64,000 nucleotides of DNA from Vibrio marinisediminis (GTDB lineage: Bacteria; Pseudomonadota; Gammaproteobacteria; Enterobacterales; Vibrionaceae), in the NCBI RefSeq assembly GCF_014050145.1, contig NZ_JACFYF010000008.1, positions 115,438 to 179,437 of the forward strand, read 5' to 3'. The number at the start of each line of letters is the position of its first letter. The first letter of the stretch is position 1. The translations under genes were made by a program, and so were the position numbers. Under the pieces are notes generated by a model. It did not search any database, was not told where the DNA came from, and was given only the letters and a program-made list of their open reading frames with translations. Below are positions 60,968-64,000 of this stretch, piece after piece.

Positions 60968-62107
60968 ATGACCATTACGGTAAATACTAACGTCGCTGCT
61001 ATGACAGCTCAGCGTTACTTAAACAAAGCGACGGGTGATCTGAACACTTCAATGGAGCGTTTATCATCTGGTCAACAAATTAACAGCGCAAAAGATGATG
61101 CGGCAGGTTTGCAGATTTCAAACCGTTTAACCGCTCAGTCTCGTGGTCTTGATGTAGCGATGCGTAACGCGAACGATGGCATCTCGATTGCCCAAACGGC
61201 GGAAGGTGCGTTGAATGAATCAACCAGCATCCTTCAACGTATTCGTGATTTGTCGCTGCAATCGGCGAATGGCACCAACTCAGGTTCTGAGCGCCAAGCG
61301 ATCAATGAAGAAGTTAACGCACTGCAAGACGAGTTGAACCGTATTGCCGAAACCACTTCTTTTGGTGGTCGTAAGCTGCTTAATGGTTCATTTGGTGAAG
61401 CATCTTTCCAAATTGGCGCGAGCTCAGGTGAAGCGATGATTATGGGACTGACCAGTGTTCGTGCTGACGATAGTCGTATGGGCGGTCAAAGTTTTATTGC
61501 TACCAATGGCAAAGACAATACTTGGGGCGTAGAAGCTGGCAAGAATGACATGACCATTGACTTCACAACTAAGAGTGGTGAAGTAGTTAGCCTTGCGATT
61601 CAAGCAAAACTTGGTGATGACATCGAAGAGTTGGCGACTTACCTCAATGGTCAAACTGACTTATTGAAAGCGTCGGTAGATGAAGAGGGTAAGCTGCAGA
61701 TGTTTGCTGCTGAACCAAACTTGCAAGGTAACATTACTTTTGGCGGCAACCTAGCTTCGGATCTTGGTCTAACATCTGGTCCTGGTACTAATGCTACGGT
61801 ACAAAGCATCGATGTAACTACGGTTGGTGGTGCTCAAAACTCAGTAGGTATTATAGATTCAGCACTTAAGTACGTTGACTCACAGCGCGCAGATTTGGGT
61901 GCAAAACAAAACCGTCTGAGCCACAGCATCAATAACTTGGCAAACATCCAAGAAAACGTTGAAGCGTCAAATAGCCGCATTCGCGATACTGATTTCGCGA
62001 AAGAGACAACGGCAATGACTAAAGCACAAATTCTGCAACAAGCTGGTACTTCTATTCTAGCTCAAGCAAAACAGTTGCCTAACTCTGCAATGACACTATT
62101 GCAGTAA
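60968..62107 (+). CDS. flaA: Polar flagellin FlaA type
   Basis: 379 residues from ATG 60968 ([15 protein letters not shown]), after AGGAGAG. Conserved N-terminal (about 1-140, [15 protein letters not shown]) and C-terminal (about 290-379, [28 protein letters not shown]) coils surround a variable middle. The middle ([37 protein letters not shown]) matches V. cholerae FlaA, the essential filament protein. No N-terminal signal is present; it is exported by the flagellar apparatus. Confidence 0.94.
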   Translation: MTITVNTNVAAMTAQRYLNKATGDLNTSMERLSSGQQINSAKDDAAGLQISNRLTAQSRGLDVAMRNANDGISIAQTAEGALNESTSILQRIRDLSLQSANGTNSGSERQAINEEVNALQDELNRIAETTSFGGRKLLNGSFGEASFQIGASSGEAMIMGLTSVRADDSRMGGQSFIATNGKDNTWGVEAGKNDMTIDFTTKSGEVVSLAIQAKLGDDIEELATYLNGQTDLLKASVDEEGKLQMFAAEPNLQGNITFGGNLASDLGLTSGPGTNATVQSIDVTTVGGAQNSVGIIDSALKYVDSQRADLGAKQNRLSHSINNLANIQENVEASNSRIRDTDFAKETTAMTKAQILQQAGTSILAQAKQLPNSAMTLLQ

Positions 62108-62283
62108 TAGCAGTCTCCCTACTCACGTTTATCCCAGACGTGGGGTGAGTTGGGGAGTTGCGGCAAACATAGGTAAATTGATGATAAGGCTCTCTCTCAA
62201 ACCTGCCTTTGAATGATGTTTACTTATGTCATGGAAGCCAAGTTGTGATCATTTCTCTCGATCTCCACGCTGGCAACCTCCAT

Positions 62284-62316
62284 AGCCCCGGTTCTCTCGA
62301 AGGATGGGGCTTTTCT
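62284..62316 (+). terminator. Terminator after flaA
   Basis: AGCCCC, 16-base loop, GGGGCT, then TTTC and TTTT. The stem is only 6 bp, but GC-rich and followed by a U tract, about 180 bases after flaA. Confidence 0.65.
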
Positions 62317-62475
62317 TTTGTCTATAATTTACTCTAAACACCATTCCTTCCTGCTTTACATTTCCGTTAACATATCAATAACTTGGAAAACTTTAATTTT
62401 TTTTCTCGTCTTTTAGATGTCGTTCAATTAATTGCTACTAAATTGCTCATATTACGCACTTTTTTACGTTTGCTC

Positions 62476-62502
62476 TAAAGTTAATCAATTCATCGTCGCT
62501 AC
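62476..62502 (+). promoter_or_regulatory. Sigma-28 promoter of the second flagellin
   Basis: TAAAGTTA, exactly 11 bases, GTCGCTAC, compared with TAAAGTTT-N11-GCCGATAA. The -35 box matches at seven of eight bases; the -10 box matches at five of eight. Confidence 0.75.
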
Positions 62503-62592
62503 TAAGGTTACTTTGAGAGAACTTTTGGTTTGCCGAGACGTCGGAAACCGTTCGGAACCTCCGCAGTAACGGAAATCAATAGGAGAACCACC

Positions 62593-63729
62593 ATGGCGGT
62601 GAATGTAAATACAAACGTGTCAGCGATGACAGCACAACGTTACCTAAATAGTGCAACCAGTGCGCAGCAAACATCAATGGAGCGTTTGGCTTCAGGTTCA
62701 AAGATCAACAGTGCTAAAGATGATGCGGCGGGAATGCAGATCTCGAACCGTTTGAATGTACAAAGTCGCGGTCTAGATGTGGCTGTTCGTAACGCCAATG
62801 ATGGTATTTCAATTGCACAAACGGCTGAAGGTGCAATGAATGAAAGCACCAACATTCTACAGCGCATGCGTGATCTTTCACTGCAATCAGCAAATGGTTC
62901 AAACTCAAAATCTGAACGTGTTGCGATACAAGAAGAAGTCACCGCACTGAATGATGAGCTGAACCGTATCGCAGAAACTACCTCATTTGGTGGTAATAAG
63001 CTTCTCAATGGTACATTCACGACTAAATCGATGCAGATTGGTGCTGACAATGGTGAAGCCGTCATGCTGACCCTAAAAGACATGCGTAGCGATAACGTGA
63101 TGATGGGTGGTAACAGTTATGCCGCGGGCAACGCTAAAGCACCTAGCTGGACGGTTGAAGCGGGAACAGATGCTCTGGATATTACCGTAAAAGATAAAAT
63201 CACAGGCGCAGACCAAACCATCAATATTGTGGCAAAAGAAGGCGATGATATTGAAGAGCTAGCGACTTACATTAATGGTCAAACTGATATGGTCACAGCA
63301 TCCGTTAGTGATGATGGCAAACTACAGATGTTTACCGACAATAATCGAGTTGACGGTGCAGCAACATTTGCCGGAAGCCTAGCGACAGATCTCAACATTG
63401 GTACCGCTAAAGCTGTGACTGTAGACACTATGGATGTTACATCAGTAGCTGGCGCCCAAGAGTCTGTTGCTATTGTTGATGCAGCGCTGAAATTTGTTGA
63501 TAGCCACCGTGCTGAACTGGGTGCGTTCCAAAACCGCTTTGATCATGCGATCAGCAACCTTGATAACATTAACGAAAATGTTAATGCATCGAAGAGCCGT
63601 ATTGCAGACACCGATTTTGCCAAAGAAACGACTGCATTGACTAAGTCTCAAATTCTTAGCCAAGCATCAAGTTCTATATTGGCTCAAGCGAAACAAGCGC
63701 CAAATGCGGCACTTGGCTTACTTGGCTAA
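62593..63729 (+). CDS. flaC: Polar flagellin FlaC type
   Basis: 378 residues from ATG 62593 ([12 protein letters not shown]), after AGGAG. The conserved ends flank a middle region that matches V. cholerae FlaC ([26 protein letters not shown]; late [28 protein letters not shown]). The C terminus ends in AALGLLG where FlaA ends in AMTLLQ. It is probably a minor filament protein controlled by FliA, in contrast to flaA. Confidence 0.94.
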   Translation: MAVNVNTNVSAMTAQRYLNSATSAQQTSMERLASGSKINSAKDDAAGMQISNRLNVQSRGLDVAVRNANDGISIAQTAEGAMNESTNILQRMRDLSLQSANGSNSKSERVAIQEEVTALNDELNRIAETTSFGGNKLLNGTFTTKSMQIGADNGEAVMLTLKDMRSDNVMMGGNSYAAGNAKAPSWTVEAGTDALDITVKDKITGADQTINIVAKEGDDIEELATYINGQTDMVTASVSDDGKLQMFTDNNRVDGAATFAGSLATDLNIGTAKAVTVDTMDVTSVAGAQESVAIVDAALKFVDSHRAELGAFQNRFDHAISNLDNINENVNASKSRIADTDFAKETTALTKSQILSQASSSILAQAKQAPNAALGLLG

Positions 63730-63753
63730 TTTTAGCTTTTAGCAAATGAATAG

Positions 63754-63779
63754 AGCCAGCCTTCGGGCTGGTTTTTTTT
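63754..63779 (+). terminator. Terminator of flaC
   Basis: CCAGCC, UUCG tetraloop, GGCTGG, then eight T. The UUCG loop makes it very stable. Confidence 0.92.
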
Positions 63780-63907
63780 CGTCTTTAAACTGAGCTGTAG
63801 CGCCTTGGGTGAGGTTTTTTTTATAAAAGGTAAGTCAATGTGATAGTGATGATGAAGGGTGGGGGAGTTTATGCTAGAGAGGCAAATAGCGAGAAGCAAA
63901 AAACACA

Positions 63908-63929
63908 AAACCCAGCAAAAGCTGGGTTT
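63908..63929 (-). terminator. Terminator downstream of tRNA-Leu
   Basis: AAACCCAGC, loop AAAA, GCTGGGTTT: perfect 9-bp stem, followed in the minus direction by a T-rich stretch. It lies just past the tRNA 3' end. Confidence 0.8.
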
Positions 63930-63937
63930 AATGATGA

Positions 63938-64000
63938 TGGTGCGGTCGGAGAGACTTGAACTCTCACACCTTGCGGCGCCAGAACCTAAATCTGGTGCGT
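63938..64000 (-). tRNA. tRNA-Leu (anticodon UAG), cut by the window end
   Basis: The 3' portion is present on the minus strand: anticodon stem CCAGA/TCTGG with loop TTTAGGT (anticodon TAG), a long variable arm typical of leucine tRNAs, T stem GAGAG/CTCTC and acceptor strand CGACCGC with encoded ACCA. The 5' part lies beyond position 64000. Confidence 0.92.

Larger units (their letters stand above)
62108..62592. other. Intergenic region between the two flagellin genes
   Basis: 485 bases. After flaA come a hairpin without a U tract (about 62116-62158) and the terminator at 62284-62316. The sigma-28 promoter of the second flagellin is at 62476-62502, with an untranslated leader of about 90 bases. 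Confidence 0.8.

Overview
The window is a stretch of a Vibrio chromosome (Gammaproteobacteria, most likely chromosome 1). The evidence is a toxR-toxS pair divergent from htpG, the sheathed polar-flagellum genes flgT, flgO and flgP that are typical of Vibrio, two flagellins matching V. cholerae FlaA and FlaC, a Vibrio-type porin next to ligA, and gamma-proteobacterial synteny (miaB-ybeZ-ybeY-corC-lnt, ptsH-ptsI-crr, cysZ/zipA-ligA). Coding density is high. I see no transposase, prophage, integron or CRISPR array. The species cannot be fixed from sequence reading alone.

Layout. (1) 1-10.6 kb: tail of an OmpA-like gene, leuS, a zinc-ribbon gene, then the minus-strand block miaB, ybeZ, ybeY, corC, lnt (tRNA modification, ribosome/RNA quality control, envelope lipoprotein maturation) and divergent ubiF. 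(2) 10.7-19.1 kb: PTS phosphorelay genes crr, ptsI, ptsH; cysteine synthesis and sulfate uptake (cysK, cysZ); zipA and ligA. (3) 19.1-26.4 kb: a porin, a periplasmic DUF2057 protein with a C-terminal repeat, a small secreted protein, a qmcA/nfeD membrane pair, a thioredoxin-like chaperone lacking its usual active-site cysteines, an SDR oxidoreductase and a YfcH epimerase. (4) 26.6-28.9 kb: a tightly overlapping four-gene operon of two DUF1538 membrane proteins, a PII-like protein and a CBS protein. (5) 28.9-42.6 kb: yfcE, a SelW-like protein, a TauE exporter, toxS-toxR, htpG, adk, hemH, a copper operon (copA plus a DUF411 protein) with a clear CueR-type promoter, gltX and ompA. (6) 42.6-43.6 kb: an AP2-like protein beside tRNA-Arg(CCU). 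(7) 43.7-63.7 kb: 20 kb of polar flagellar genes: flgT, flgO, flgP, flgN, flgM, flgA, cheV, cheR, flgB-flgJ, flgK, flgL, flaA, flaC. A partial tRNA-Leu(UAG) closes the window.

How the parts work together. The flagellar block carries its regulatory hierarchy visibly in the DNA. Sigma-54-type (-24/-12) promoters precede flgB, flgF, flgK and, in weaker form, flaA. Sigma-28-type promoters precede flgM and flaC. FlgM is the anti-sigma-28 factor, so its gene sits under the sigma factor it inhibits. toxR/toxS and htpG share a divergent control region with a sigma-32-like promoter. CopA expression should respond to Cu(I) through CueR, although no cueR gene lies in the window.

The best candidate for a little-described system is the DUF1538-DUF1538-PII-CBS operon. 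By family it looks like a two-subunit cation/proton antiporter (UmpAB type) with its own nucleotide-sensing regulators encoded in the same transcript.
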